From Cloacibacterium sp047601505 (GTDB lineage Bacteria; Bacteroidota; Bacteroidia; Flavobacteriales; Weeksellaceae): 64,000 bases of DNA. Of this stretch, positions 8,734 to 16,703 are shown one piece after another (positions within the stretch are counted from its first letter, which is position 1; each line of letters begins with the position of its first letter). A program made the translations under genes and the position numbers. The notes under the pieces were generated by a model. It worked only from the letters and a program-made list of their open reading frames with translations, ran no database searches and was not told the origin of the DNA. The stretch lies in NCBI RefSeq assembly GCF_047601505.1, contig NZ_JASGJD010000001.1:2232001-2296000 (forward strand). Direction: 5' to 3'.

Positions 8734-9507
8734 TTAAATTTTAAAGTTATTTGGGAAAGTTTTTTCGGCTTCTTGATAGCCAAGTGAAAAAAGTTCGTCC
8801 ATTTTTGTTTTTTTGCTTTCGAACATACCATAATTTGAAAGTTCTTTTGGAGAAATAAACCAATCGCAATCTCTAAATTTATAATTCTCTACACTATGGC
8901 TTAATAATTCATAAGCTCTTGTAGCGACAGATTTTATTGAATTTAATTGATTTTTTTCAACATCTTGAAGCGGTGAAACAAATACTCCTATTAATTTATT
9001 GCACTTATCTCTAACTAAATTCGAAGGGAAATTATTGAGAATTCCGCCATCACTTAGCAACATTTCATCTTTTTTGAATGGACTTGCCAAACCTGGTACA
9101 GAGCAAGAAGCAATAATAGCGTCTAGAAGATAATCGTCTCCACTAAAAACAAAAGTATCACCTTGAATTAAATCTGTTGCACTAATTAAAAGTTCTATTC
9201 TTAAATCTTTAATTTTGATTTCTCCAATAATAGGTTTTAAATAAGTTCTAAAAATATCAGAATTGATGAATCCGGGTTTGCTAAAAGTAAAATGTTTCCA
9301 ATTGAAAAAATAAACCGACTTAAAAAAGTCTAGGATTTCTTCTGGAGTTCTCCCAAAAGCATATAAACCACCAACAATAGCTCCGGCGCTTGTTCCCGCA
9401 ATAATTTCGGGGAATATATTATTTTCTTCTAAAAATTTAATAGCACCTGCTTCTGCAATGCCTTTTGTACCACCTCCAGATAGAACCAAGCCAATTTTAT
9501 TTTCCAT
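8734..9507 (-). CDS. Patatin-like phospholipase
   Basis: 257 residues from the ATG (MENKIGLVLSGGG); an upstream GTG would put the start inside a terminator hairpin, so it was not used. The family marks are the oxyanion loop GGGTKG (about 10-15), the nucleophile elbow GTSAG (about 38-42) and the catalytic Asp in DGGILNNFP (about 150-158). Patatins are Ser/Asp-dyad lipid acyl hydrolases. There is no signal peptide, so a cytoplasmic role in phospholipid turnover is likely. It lies downstream of lpdA but is separated from it by a terminator. Confidence 0.9.
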   Translation of the reverse strand: MENKIGLVLSGGGTKGIAEAGAIKFLEENNIFPEIIAGTSAGAIVGGLYAFGRTPEEILDFFKSVYFFNWKHFTFSKPGFINSDIFRTYLKPIIGEIKIKDLRIELLISATDLIQGDTFVFSGDDYLLDAIIASCSVPGLASPFKKDEMLLSDGGILNNFPSNLVRDKCNKLIGVFVSPLQDVEKNQLNSIKSVATRAYELLSHSVENYKFRDCDWFISPKELSNYGMFESKKTKMDELFSLGYQEAEKTFPNNFKI

Positions 9508-9540
9508 CAATTTATTAGTTTTGATTTGTAAAATTAAAAA

Positions 9541-9562
9541 AACCACAGAAAAATCTGTGGTT
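9541..9562 (-). terminator. Terminator of lpdA
   Basis: Arms AACCACAG (9541-9548) and CTGTGGTT (9555-9562) with a 6-base loop; the minus strand continues into a T-tract (plus bases 9533-9540). It lies between the lpdA stop and the patatin start. Confidence 0.85.
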
Positions 9563-9586
9563 AATTATTATTTATTGCATATTATA

Positions 9587-10972
9587 TTAAATATGGATAA
9601 CTTCACCGTAAGCAGCAGCTACAGCTTCCATCACTGCTTCAGACAAAGTTGGGTGTGGGTGTACAGTTTTTAAAATTTCATGCCCAGTAGTTTCTAGTTT
9701 TCTAGCAGCTACAGCTTCAGCAATCATTTCGGTAACCCCTACTCCAATCATGTGGCAACCAAGCCATTCGCCGTATTTAGCATCGAAAATAACTTTTACA
9801 AAACCATCTACATCACCGTTAGCTGTTGCTTTACCCGATGCAGAGAATGGGAATTTACCTACTTTGATTTCGTAACCTTTTTCTTTAGCTTGTTTTTCGG
9901 TAAGACCTACAGATGCAATTTCTGGTAAACAGTAAGTACAACCTGGGATATTGCCATAATCAATAGGTTCTACGTGTAAACCTTTAATTTTTTCAACACA
10001 AGTAATACCTTCAGCAGAAGCAACGTGAGCCAAAGCTTGAGTCGGAATAATATCTCCAATTGCATAATAACCAGGAACAGAAGTTTGGTACCATTCGTTT
10101 ACCAAAACTCTACCTCTATCTGTTTGGATGCCTACTTCTTCTAAACCAATATTTTCTACATTAGCAGCAATACCTACAGCAGAAAGTACGATATCTGCTT
10201 CTAAAGTAACATTACCGTTAGCTGTTTTTACATTTGCTTTTACGCCTTCGCCAGAAGTATCTAAAGATTCTACAGAAGCATTTGTCATTACTTCGATACC
10301 TGCTTTTTTAAGAGATTTTTCTAAATGTTTAGAAACTTCTTCATCTTCTACAGGAACAATATTTGGCATAAATTCTACTACAGTAACTTTAGTTCCCATA
10401 GTTGCATAGAAATAAGCAAATTCAACTCCAATAGCACCAGAACCTACAACAATCATAGATTTTGGTTGAGTTGGCAAAGTAAGCGCTTGTCTGTAACCAA
10501 TTACTTTTACCTCATCTTGAGGAAGATTTGGCAATTCTCTAGAACGAGCACCTGTAGCAATAATGATATTATTAGCAGAATATTCGGTAGTTTTACCGTC
10601 TTTTTCTACAGCAATTTTTTTACCTTTAAGAACTTTAGCATTACCAAAGATTACATCAATTTTGTTCTTTTTCATTAAGAATTCGATTCCTTTGCTCATT
10701 TTATTAGCAACGCCTCTACTTCTTGCTACTACATTAGGAAATTCAAAACTTGCTTCCACTTTATTTAAACCAAAATCTTCAGCATGATTGATATATTTAA
10801 AAACCTGAGCAGACTTAAGTAAAGCTTTTGTAGGAATACAACCCCAGTTCAAACAGATACCTCCTAAATTTTCTCTTTCTACAATAGCGGTTTTGAACCC
10901 TAATTGTGAAGCTCTGATAGCAGTAACGTAACCACCAGGACCACTTCCTATAACAATAATATCGTAATTCAT
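9587..10972 (-). CDS. lpdA: Dihydrolipoyl dehydrogenase (E3)
   Basis: 461 residues. It reoxidises dihydrolipoamide with NAD+ in 2-oxoacid dehydrogenase and glycine cleavage complexes. Visible are the FAD-binding GSGPGG (9-14), the redox-active disulfide C40/C45 in GGICLNWGCIPTK, the NAD-binding block GSGAIGVEFA (about 175-184), the second FAD motif YAIGDI, and the C-terminal catalytic HPHPTLSEA. Length and motifs are typical. The fused E1 alpha-beta gene lies about 2.6 kb away on the same strand, but the sigma/anti-sigma genes intervene, so it is not in one operon with E1. Confidence 0.96.
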   Translation of the reverse strand: MNYDIIVIGSGPGGYVTAIRASQLGFKTAIVERENLGGICLNWGCIPTKALLKSAQVFKYINHAEDFGLNKVEASFEFPNVVARSRGVANKMSKGIEFLMKKNKIDVIFGNAKVLKGKKIAVEKDGKTTEYSANNIIIATGARSRELPNLPQDEVKVIGYRQALTLPTQPKSMIVVGSGAIGVEFAYFYATMGTKVTVVEFMPNIVPVEDEEVSKHLEKSLKKAGIEVMTNASVESLDTSGEGVKANVKTANGNVTLEADIVLSAVGIAANVENIGLEEVGIQTDRGRVLVNEWYQTSVPGYYAIGDIIPTQALAHVASAEGITCVEKIKGLHVEPIDYGNIPGCTYCLPEIASVGLTEKQAKEKGYEIKVGKFPFSASGKATANGDVDGFVKVIFDAKYGEWLGCHMIGVGVTEMIAEAVAARKLETTGHEILKTVHPHPTLSEAVMEAVAAAYGEVIHI

Positions 10973-11321
10973 TTTTATAAAAAATTTTTATGCGAATTTA
11001 CGCATTTTTTCGCATATCTTATACTTTACATAGCTATTAAAATAGGTTTTTTGATTTTTAAAGCAACACACTCCAAATTATAACGTCCTTTTTTAGTTTT
11101 CATTAATAACATCATTAGCGAATATATATTTTATCAATATATAAGCATATTTAGATATTATTCATTGATTTATATTGTTTTAAGAGCGATTTTTGAATAT
11201 TTTTAATGTATTTCAATTCAATTTCAATCATGTTAATAATTTCTTAAAATATAAGTGTTTAAATTATTGAAAAATTAACATATATTTGTTTTTGGAAACT
11301 TAAACACAAAGACAGACTACT
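10973..11321. other. Divergent intergenic region between lpdA and a small gene
   Basis: 349 AT-rich bases. Close to lpdA, at about 10991-11016, TGCG/CGCA and TGCGAA/TTCGCA arms can form alternative hairpins in the lpdA leader. At the other end a TATATTTG -7 box serves the plus-strand gene. No coding frame was seen. Confidence 0.4.
11281..11288 (+). promoter_or_regulatory. TAnnTTTG -7 box (TATATTTG)
   Basis: Perfect match to the Bacteroidota sigma-A -7 element, 33 bases before the ATG at 11322. No clear -33 TTG at the usual spacing. Confidence 0.5.
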
Positions 11322-11609
11322 ATGATGAAGAAATATTTATTAATAAACAGAAAAAAATTCAAAATTGCGAAAAATAGTATAGATTTTGTTAATTGGATGA
11401 GGAAATGTGATTTTCAACGCTGGGAAACCAACCATGAATTTATGGATGCTTATGCTTATAGAAAACTTATATTCGAAAAAATTAAACTAAGAACAGAAAA
11501 TGAAGATGTTTTTATAAAAGATTTACAAACTTTCAACATTTTAAAGATTGAAATTGAAAAACCAATTGTAATGATTATTAAAAATTTATTTCCATCAAAA
11601 AGCATATAA
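11322..11609 (+). CDS. Hypothetical small basic protein
   Basis: 95 residues, rich in Lys and Phe, with no signal peptide or membrane segment. I do not recognise a family. Two adjacent ATG codons start the frame, behind a perfect TATATTTG box, and the gene ends at a strong hairpin terminator, so it appears to be a single-gene transcription unit. The central segment (FVNWMRKCDFQRWETNHEFMD) looks globular and helical. It is divergent from lpdA and convergent with the anti-sigma gene. Confidence 0.6.
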   Translation: MMKKYLLINRKKFKIAKNSIDFVNWMRKCDFQRWETNHEFMDAYAYRKLIFEKIKLRTENEDVFIKDLQTFNILKIEIEKPIVMIIKNLFPSKSI

Positions 11610-11611
11610 AA

Positions 11612-11634
11612 AAACTGACCATTTTGGTCAGTTT
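11612..11634. terminator. Bidirectional terminator
   Basis: AAACTGACC (11612-11620) pairs with GGTCAGTTT (11626-11634), flanked by A- and T-tracts, between convergent genes. Confidence 0.85.
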
Positions 11635-11668
11635 TTCTAGTCATTAATTTTCACCTCATTATCTTTGT

Positions 11669-12637
11669 TTAGTTTCCCGTTCCGGAAATATTATAATTTT
11701 TAGAATTGTTTTTGAGATATGTTTCTTCTTGAGAGTTCAAACCTTTAGTTGTAATCACCACAACGCCTTTTTTTGCTAAATTCCCGTAAAGTTTTTTTGC
11801 GTTTTCTCCTTCTACAATATTTAAAGATGTAATTTTTCTTTTGTTATAATTTTTTAAAAATTTAGTGTCGGCAACATAACCATCAATAATATAAAGTAGC
11901 TCTGTTGAATGTTTTTGACTAATTTTAAAATCATCATCATTAATTGCTACAAAATCTGAAAAAGCAGGAGCTTCGGCTGTTGCAGAAAATTCTTCTGAAG
12001 TTTTTTTGTTATTAAAAGCGATTTTAGAAACTTCGGCTGTTTTGTATTTTTTAGTTTCAATAATTCCTATTGAATCATCATTAGAATTGTTTTGTGCTAT
12101 TGTAGGAGAAGGGGCAGATTTTGCAAGCATCATTACTTTATCATTATTTGCAGAATTTTCATCTTCTCGCTTCGAATCAATTTCTAAAATTTGTTTCTCC
12201 TTTTCGGGAGATGAATTAGCGATTACCGTTTGTGGAAATTTATGTTCAACTTGAGTAAAATTGTTATTATTTGAATTTTCTTTTACTAAATTTTGCTCAA
12301 TATTTTGTTTAATACTTTGGTTTATTCTTGCAATTTTAACACTATCAAAATTATTATTATGATGAGGATTTTCACCTAAAGTTGAATTTGAATTAACCGT
12401 ATTTATATTATTGTAATTCAATAAATAATTAATACCAAAAAATAATACTACTGATGCTGCAATAGTATAAGGCAACCATAATGGAATTACTTTTTTTGAT
12501 GATTTTTTTTCGGTTTTATCTAAGCGGTTTTCTATTTTATCCCAAACTTTTTCAAAACCTGGGAAACTTGTATTTTCTTCAGCTTTTTTACTTTCTGAAC
12601 TGAAAAATTGGTCTATATTTTTTTCAAAATTTTCCAT
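11669..12637 (-). CDS. Putative anti-sigma factor with TonB-plug-like C-terminus
   Basis: 322 residues encoded 15 bases downstream of the ECF sigma gene. A cytoplasmic N-terminal part (about 1-48) is followed by one transmembrane helix (about 50-70, LWLPYTIAASVVLFFGI) and a periplasmic Asn/Ser-rich linker. The C-terminus (about 245-305) reads LLYIIDGYVAD, ITSLNIVEGENAKKLYG and KKGVVVITTKG, which matches the IDG...I..I.VL....A..LYG...GVVIITTK pattern of TonB-dependent receptor plug domains. Anti-sigma factors with such tails occur in Bacteroidota. The stretch near residues 150-220 is low complexity. The role as a membrane regulator of the adjacent sigma factor is inferred from order and topology. 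Confidence 0.75.
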   Translation of the reverse strand: MENFEKNIDQFFSSESKKAEENTSFPGFEKVWDKIENRLDKTEKKSSKKVIPLWLPYTIAASVVLFFGINYLLNYNNINTVNSNSTLGENPHHNNNFDSVKIARINQSIKQNIEQNLVKENSNNNNFTQVEHKFPQTVIANSSPEKEKQILEIDSKREDENSANNDKVMMLAKSAPSPTIAQNNSNDDSIGIIETKKYKTAEVSKIAFNNKKTSEEFSATAEAPAFSDFVAINDDDFKISQKHSTELLYIIDGYVADTKFLKNYNKRKITSLNIVEGENAKKLYGNLAKKGVVVITTKGLNSQEETYLKNNSKNYNISGTGN

Positions 12638-12652
12638 GATTAAAAATTCGGT

Positions 12653-13177
12653 TTACACATTTTGAGTTTGTAATAGTTCTTGTAGTTTTTTTCTGGCAAA
12701 ATTCACCTGAGATTTTGAAGTTCCTTCGGAAATAGAAAGCATTTCGGCAATTTCTCTGTGAGGATAACCTTCTATTGCAAAGAGATTAAAAATTGTTCTG
12801 CAACCTTCTGGCAAATAATTGAGTAATGTTAAAATATCTTTTTCGAAAGTAAATTCAGCATTTTCATCAGCTAAATGTTTTTCTACAAATGTTTCATCAT
12901 CAATAGAAATTAACATTTCTTTCTTTTTCCTTAAAGTCTGAAGACATTGATTTACTGCAATTTTTTTTGCCCAACCTTCAAAAACATCTGGATTTTGTAA
13001 TTGCTCTACTTTGGTAAAAATGATAAAAAAAGTATCTGCCAATGCTTCTTCCGCTTCTTCTTCATTTTTTAAATATCTTTTACAAATTACGTAGAGTTTC
13101 CCTGCCAACTGCTCATAAACCTTCCGCTGTACAATTCGGTCTTTTTCTTTAAGTTTTATGAGAAGTTCGTTATTCAT
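12653..13177 (-). CDS. ECF RNA polymerase sigma factor
   Basis: 174 residues. The sigma-2 region (about 20-85) contains AEEALADTFFIIFTKV for core binding and -10 recognition, and the sigma-4 region (about 110-165) contains the helix-turn-helix HREIAEMLSISEGTSKSQ. There is no sigma-3 region, as expected for ECF type. The next gene downstream is the single-span anti-sigma candidate with a 15-base gap, so the two are co-expressed. The regulon cannot be read from the window. Confidence 0.92.
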   Translation of the reverse strand: MNNELLIKLKEKDRIVQRKVYEQLAGKLYVICKRYLKNEEEAEEALADTFFIIFTKVEQLQNPDVFEGWAKKIAVNQCLQTLRKKKEMLISIDDETFVEKHLADENAEFTFEKDILTLLNYLPEGCRTIFNLFAIEGYPHREIAEMLSISEGTSKSQVNFARKKLQELLQTQNV

Positions 13178-13257
13178 ATTAAAGCTTTAAATGTATAGAT
13201 GTAAGAATTTATAATATGGTTGGAAAAGTTTTTAAATTTTCATTAAAAATACAAAAA

Positions 13258-13287
13258 AACCTTGCTAATGTGCCATTAACAAGGTTT
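13258..13287 (-). terminator. Terminator after the small lipoprotein gene
   Basis: AACCTTG-x-TAATG pairs with CATTA-x-CAAGGTT around a 3-base loop, followed on the minus strand by seven T. It ends the E1-small lipoprotein unit. Confidence 0.8.
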
Positions 13288-13307
13288 TAAATTTTATAAA
13301 AATTAGA

Positions 13308-13541
13308 TTAGTGAACTTCCTGAACTTTAATATTCGGGCAGTTTTTGTCTAACCAAGCTTTGTCGAAATCTGAAATTTCTTTTCTTTCTCCTTTATAAAT
13401 ATAATACTCTTTCGGAGTTGAATTCTCTCCTACTGTTGGCATTTTATTCATAATTTTCTCTTCCGGGCAATCCTGAATTTTGCCATTTTGAGCAGTACAA
13501 GAAGCTAATAAAACAAATGCAAAAACCTTAAGAAATCTCAT
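13308..13541 (-). CDS. Small predicted lipoprotein
   Basis: 77 residues. The signal MRFLKVFAFVLLASC has a lipobox with Cys at 15. The short mature part (about 60 residues) has two cysteines (CPEEK and KNCPN) and a YYIYKGERKEISDFDKAWL block, with no recognised domain. It starts 5 bases after the stop of the fused E1 gene and shares its terminator, so the two are very likely co-transcribed. A functional link to the cytoplasmic dehydrogenase is not obvious. Confidence 0.65.
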   Translation of the reverse strand: MRFLKVFAFVLLASCTAQNGKIQDCPEEKIMNKMPTVGENSTPKEYYIYKGERKEISDFDKAWLDKNCPNIKVQEVH

Positions 13542-13546
13542 TATAA

Positions 13547-15976
13547 TTAAAATTTAGGAAATTTAAGAGGATTTGTTTCATGGAAAAGCATATATATTTT
13601 TTCTACCACATCATCTACAGAAGGTTTAGAAAAGTAATCTCCATCGCTTGCATAAGCTGGTCTGTGATTTTTTGCAGCAATTGAAATAGGCGTAGAATCT
13701 AAATATTTAAAAGCGCCTTGTTTTTCTACAATTTGTTGAAGCATAAAAGCAGTTGTACCGCCTTCTACATCTTCGTCTATTACTACTAATCTGTTTGTTT
13801 TCTTAACACTTTCTAGTATTTCATTATCAATATCAAAAGGAATTAACGATTGAATATCTATAATTTCTGCAGAAATACCAAGTTTTTCTAATTCTTCGGC
13901 AGCTTCGGTAACGATTCTCCAAGTTGAACCATAAGTTACCAAAGTAACATCTTTACCATCTTTAGTTACTTCAATTTTACCAATAGGAACTGTAAATTCA
14001 CCAATATTATCTGGTTGTTTTTCTTTTAATCTATAACCATTTAAAGTTTCAACAACAATTGCCGGTTCATCACTTTGAAATAAAGTATTGTAAAAACCAG
14101 CAGCTTTAGTTAAATTTCTTGGAACTAAAACATTAATTCCTTTTACAAGATTAATAATTCCTGCCATTGGAGAACCCGAATGCCAAATTCCTTCTAATCT
14201 ATGACCACGAGTTCTAACAATTAAAGGAGCTTTTTGTCCACCTTTTGTTCTGTAATGAACTGTAGCCAAATCATCACTTAAACCTTGCAAACAATATAAA
14301 ATATAATCTAAATATTGAATTTCTGCAATTGGACGAAGACCACGCATTGCTAAGCCAATTCCTTGTCCTAAAATAGTAGCTTCTCTAATCCCTGTATCTG
14401 AAATTCTAACATCGCCATACTTAGCTTGTAGTCCTTCAAGACCTTGATTTACGTCTCCTATTTTACCTGCATCTTCACCAAAAACCAAAGCATCTGGATA
14501 TTTTTCGAAAATTTTGTCAAAATTATTTCTGATAACTACTCTACCATCTACCATTTCAGATTGGTCTGAATAAACAGGTCTTACTTCTTTAATGTTAGAA
14601 GTTCTCCAGTTAGATTCAGAATATAAATGTGAAGAATAGTTGTTTTCTTCTTTTTCTGCTACATTTTCATAGATTTCTTTCAGTTTTTTTCTGTCGTTCG
14701 AATCTATATTTCTTGTCCAAAGCAAAGTTTTTCTTATTAAATGGAAGACATCTTTTTTTCCTAAAGAAATCACTCTTTTAAATTTGGCGATTTCGTTTTT
14801 AATTTCTGGAATCTCAACAGCTAAAGCTTCTATATATGGTAAAGCTTGATCTCGAATATCATCAATACTATTTCTATAGTCTTCCCAAGAACGTTTTTGA
14901 CCGTCTTTTACTGTTTTTTTAGCTACTTTGTCTATTTCGTCTAATTCTTCCCAAGTTGCTAAAGTGTGAGTTTCTCCATCAATATCTATTGAATAATTAG
15001 AAATCCATTGTTTGAATTTTAAAAGACCATCATGTTCTGTTTCCCATTGTAATCTTTCTTCAGATTTGTATCTTTCGTGAGAACCAGATGTTGAGTGACC
15101 TTGTGGCTGAGTAACTTCTTCCACGTGTAATACAACAGGTACAGATTCTACTCTGGCAAAATGCTCTGCTCTGGCATAAGCTTCTAAAAGTGCAGGATAA
15201 TCCCAAGCTTTCACTTTTATAATTTCGCAACCTTCTTTTTTCCCTTCTTTTCTTTGAAAACCTGATAACATTTCTACCATGTCTTCTTTAGCTCTTTGGT
15301 TGTATGTAGGAACAGAAATTCCATAACCGTCATCCCAAATAGAAAGAATCATTGGAACTTGCATAGCACAAGCCGCATTAAGCGTTTCCCAAAAATGACC
15401 TTCTGCTGTAGAAGCATCTCCTATTGTACCGAAAGCTATTTCATTACCATTATTGCTAAATTTTTCAGCACCTGGGAAATTGATTGATTTATAAACTTTT
15501 GAAGCGTGAGCCAAACCTAATAATCTAGGCATTTGACCAGCAGTAGGAGAAATATCCGAAGAAATATTTTTAATTTTTGTTAAATCTTTCCAAGTGCCGT
15601 CTTCATTTAAGCTTCTGGTTGCAAAATGCCCATTCATTTGTCTTCCTGCGGAAGCCGGTTCTCTTTCTACAGAAGTGTCTGCATATAATTGTGCAAAAAA
15701 ACTTTCAATGGTTAAGGCACCAACTGCCATAGAAAAAGTTTGGTCTCTATAATATCCACTTCTGAAATCTCCATTTTTAAAAATTTTAGACATTGCAATT
15801 TGTGGTAACTCTTTACCATCTCCCACAATACCAAATTTTGCTTTACCAGTTAAAACTTCTCTTCTTGCTAAATAAGACATTTCTCTAGAGATTCTTCCTA
15901 GTTTATAATCGTCTAGAATTTGTTTTTTAAAATCTAAAAAGGTAACATTTTGGGTTTCAATGTAAGTTGTTTGCAT
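13547..15976 (-). CDS. Fused 2-oxoacid dehydrogenase E1 alpha-beta (branched-chain type)
   Basis: 809 residues joining E1 alpha (about 1-440) and E1 beta (about 475-809) in one chain, as is usual in Bacteroidota. It decarboxylates 2-oxoacids with thiamine diphosphate and passes the acyl group to lipoyl-E2; branched-chain substrates are most likely. The ThDP motif begins at GDASTAEG (186-193) and ends at WDDGYGIS (214-221). The E1 beta half shows FGEDAGKIGDVNQG, GIREATILGQGIGLAMRG and the C-terminal VVIDEDVEGG. The product would feed branched acyl-CoA starters for iso fatty acids. A TATATTTG box lies just upstream. E2 is not in the window; lpdA is nearby. Confidence 0.93.
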   Translation of the reverse strand: MQTTYIETQNVTFLDFKKQILDDYKLGRISREMSYLARREVLTGKAKFGIVGDGKELPQIAMSKIFKNGDFRSGYYRDQTFSMAVGALTIESFFAQLYADTSVEREPASAGRQMNGHFATRSLNEDGTWKDLTKIKNISSDISPTAGQMPRLLGLAHASKVYKSINFPGAEKFSNNGNEIAFGTIGDASTAEGHFWETLNAACAMQVPMILSIWDDGYGISVPTYNQRAKEDMVEMLSGFQRKEGKKEGCEIIKVKAWDYPALLEAYARAEHFARVESVPVVLHVEEVTQPQGHSTSGSHERYKSEERLQWETEHDGLLKFKQWISNYSIDIDGETHTLATWEELDEIDKVAKKTVKDGQKRSWEDYRNSIDDIRDQALPYIEALAVEIPEIKNEIAKFKRVISLGKKDVFHLIRKTLLWTRNIDSNDRKKLKEIYENVAEKEENNYSSHLYSESNWRTSNIKEVRPVYSDQSEMVDGRVVIRNNFDKIFEKYPDALVFGEDAGKIGDVNQGLEGLQAKYGDVRISDTGIREATILGQGIGLAMRGLRPIAEIQYLDYILYCLQGLSDDLATVHYRTKGGQKAPLIVRTRGHRLEGIWHSGSPMAGIINLVKGINVLVPRNLTKAAGFYNTLFQSDEPAIVVETLNGYRLKEKQPDNIGEFTVPIGKIEVTKDGKDVTLVTYGSTWRIVTEAAEELEKLGISAEIIDIQSLIPFDIDNEILESVKKTNRLVVIDEDVEGGTTAFMLQQIVEKQGAFKYLDSTPISIAAKNHRPAYASDGDYFSKPSVDDVVEKIYMLFHETNPLKFPKF

Positions 15977-15994
15977 AATAGATTAGCATTTTTA

Positions 15995-16002
15995 CAAATA
16001 TA
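15995..16002 (-). promoter_or_regulatory. TAnnTTTG -7 box for the E1 gene
   Basis: TATATTTG on the minus strand, 18 bases before the ATG of the fused E1 gene. Confidence 0.5.
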
Positions 16003-16063
16003 AGAAATTTATGGAATTGATAAAATTATTTATTTTTTTTGAAAATTCTGTAAAAATAAAAAA

Positions 16064-16091
16064 GGTACAGTGAATTAACTAACACTGTACC
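16064..16091 (-). terminator. Terminator downstream of the small lipoprotein gene
   Basis: GGTACAGTG (16064-16072) pairs with CACTGTACC (16083-16091), followed on the minus strand by a T-rich tract. Confidence 0.8.
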
Positions 16092-16151
16092 AACACTTAA
16101 TTAAATATGAATGTATGAATGTGGATTCTTTCTTTAATTAAAAATCCCTTC

Positions 16152-16173
16152 CGTTACCTATAGAAAGGTAACG
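16152..16173 (-). terminator. Second hairpin downstream of the small lipoprotein gene
   Basis: CGTTACCT and AGGTAACG arms around a 6-base loop; the minus strand then reads GAAGGGATTTTTAA. This may be a first, weaker terminator or a 3' stabilising stem. Confidence 0.45.
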
Positions 16174-16221
16174 AAAGAGAAAAACACAAATGATAACTAT
16201 ATTTCTACTTTTAATTAACGC

Positions 16222-16458
16222 CTAATTTCTTGGAGGTGGAGTCTTATCAATTTCTAATTCCTGAAAAGAACTAATTGTAACATCCGCTTCTTTAGCAACA
16301 ATAGTTGAATCTGATATTATTTTACTTGTTTTACTTGTTGCTTCTTTTAAAACTGATAAAGATTTTAAATCTTCTGAATCCATCATTTCTTCTTGTTGTC
16401 TACAAGACAAAACCATTAATGATGAAAATGCTATTAATGCAAAAATTATTTTTTTCAT
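16222..16458 (-). CDS. Small lipoprotein with Pro-rich C-terminus, divergent from TPR-HTH regulators
   Basis: 78 residues. The signal MKKIIFALIAFSSLMVLSC gives a lipobox Cys at 19. The mature chain of about 60 residues is hydrophilic, without cysteines, and ends in EIDKTPPPRN. I do not recognise a family. It is transcribed away from three tandem membrane-bound TPR-HTH regulators and shares the intergenic region with the 21-bp period repeats, so common regulation or a ligand role for those regulators is an inference. Two hairpins follow it. Confidence 0.65.
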   Translation of the reverse strand: MKKIIFALIAFSSLMVLSCRQQEEMMDSEDLKSLSVLKEATSKTSKIISDSTIVAKEADVTISSFQELEIDKTPPPRN

Positions 16459-16550
16459 ATTATTATATTTTATTTATTTCTTAAATTTATAACGTCAAAA
16501 ACAATTTTAATTTTTGTTGTTATTTGATATTGCAAAGCTATAGTGCTGAG

Positions 16551-16655
16551 CATTTTATTCCAAAAAAATAAACCGTTGTTTTACAAAAAATTACCGTTAT
16601 TTCATAAAAAATATATGGTTTTTTAAAAAAAATAACAGTAATATTGTAAAAAAAA
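16551..16655 (+). promoter_or_regulatory. Phased direct repeats, 21-bp period, upstream of TPR-HTH gene 1
   Basis: Units with the core ACCGTTATTTcaTAAAAAAT begin at 16572 and 16593 (clear), 16635 (ACAGTAATATTGTAAAA), with weaker ones at 16551 and 16614. All are offset by 21 bases, two helical turns. Direct repeats of this period with an AC(C/A)GTT core resemble LytTR-type operators, but no LytTR gene is in the window. Confidence 0.55.
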
Positions 16656-16703
16656 GCAAACATCTACATCAGGAAACCTTTATTTTTCCTTTATTAATAG
16701 AAC

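Noticed and set aside
9508..9546. Upstream GTG start for the patatin gene
   Set aside because: It would place the start in the terminator hairpin; the ATG at 9507 begins the conserved MENKIGLVLSGGG block.
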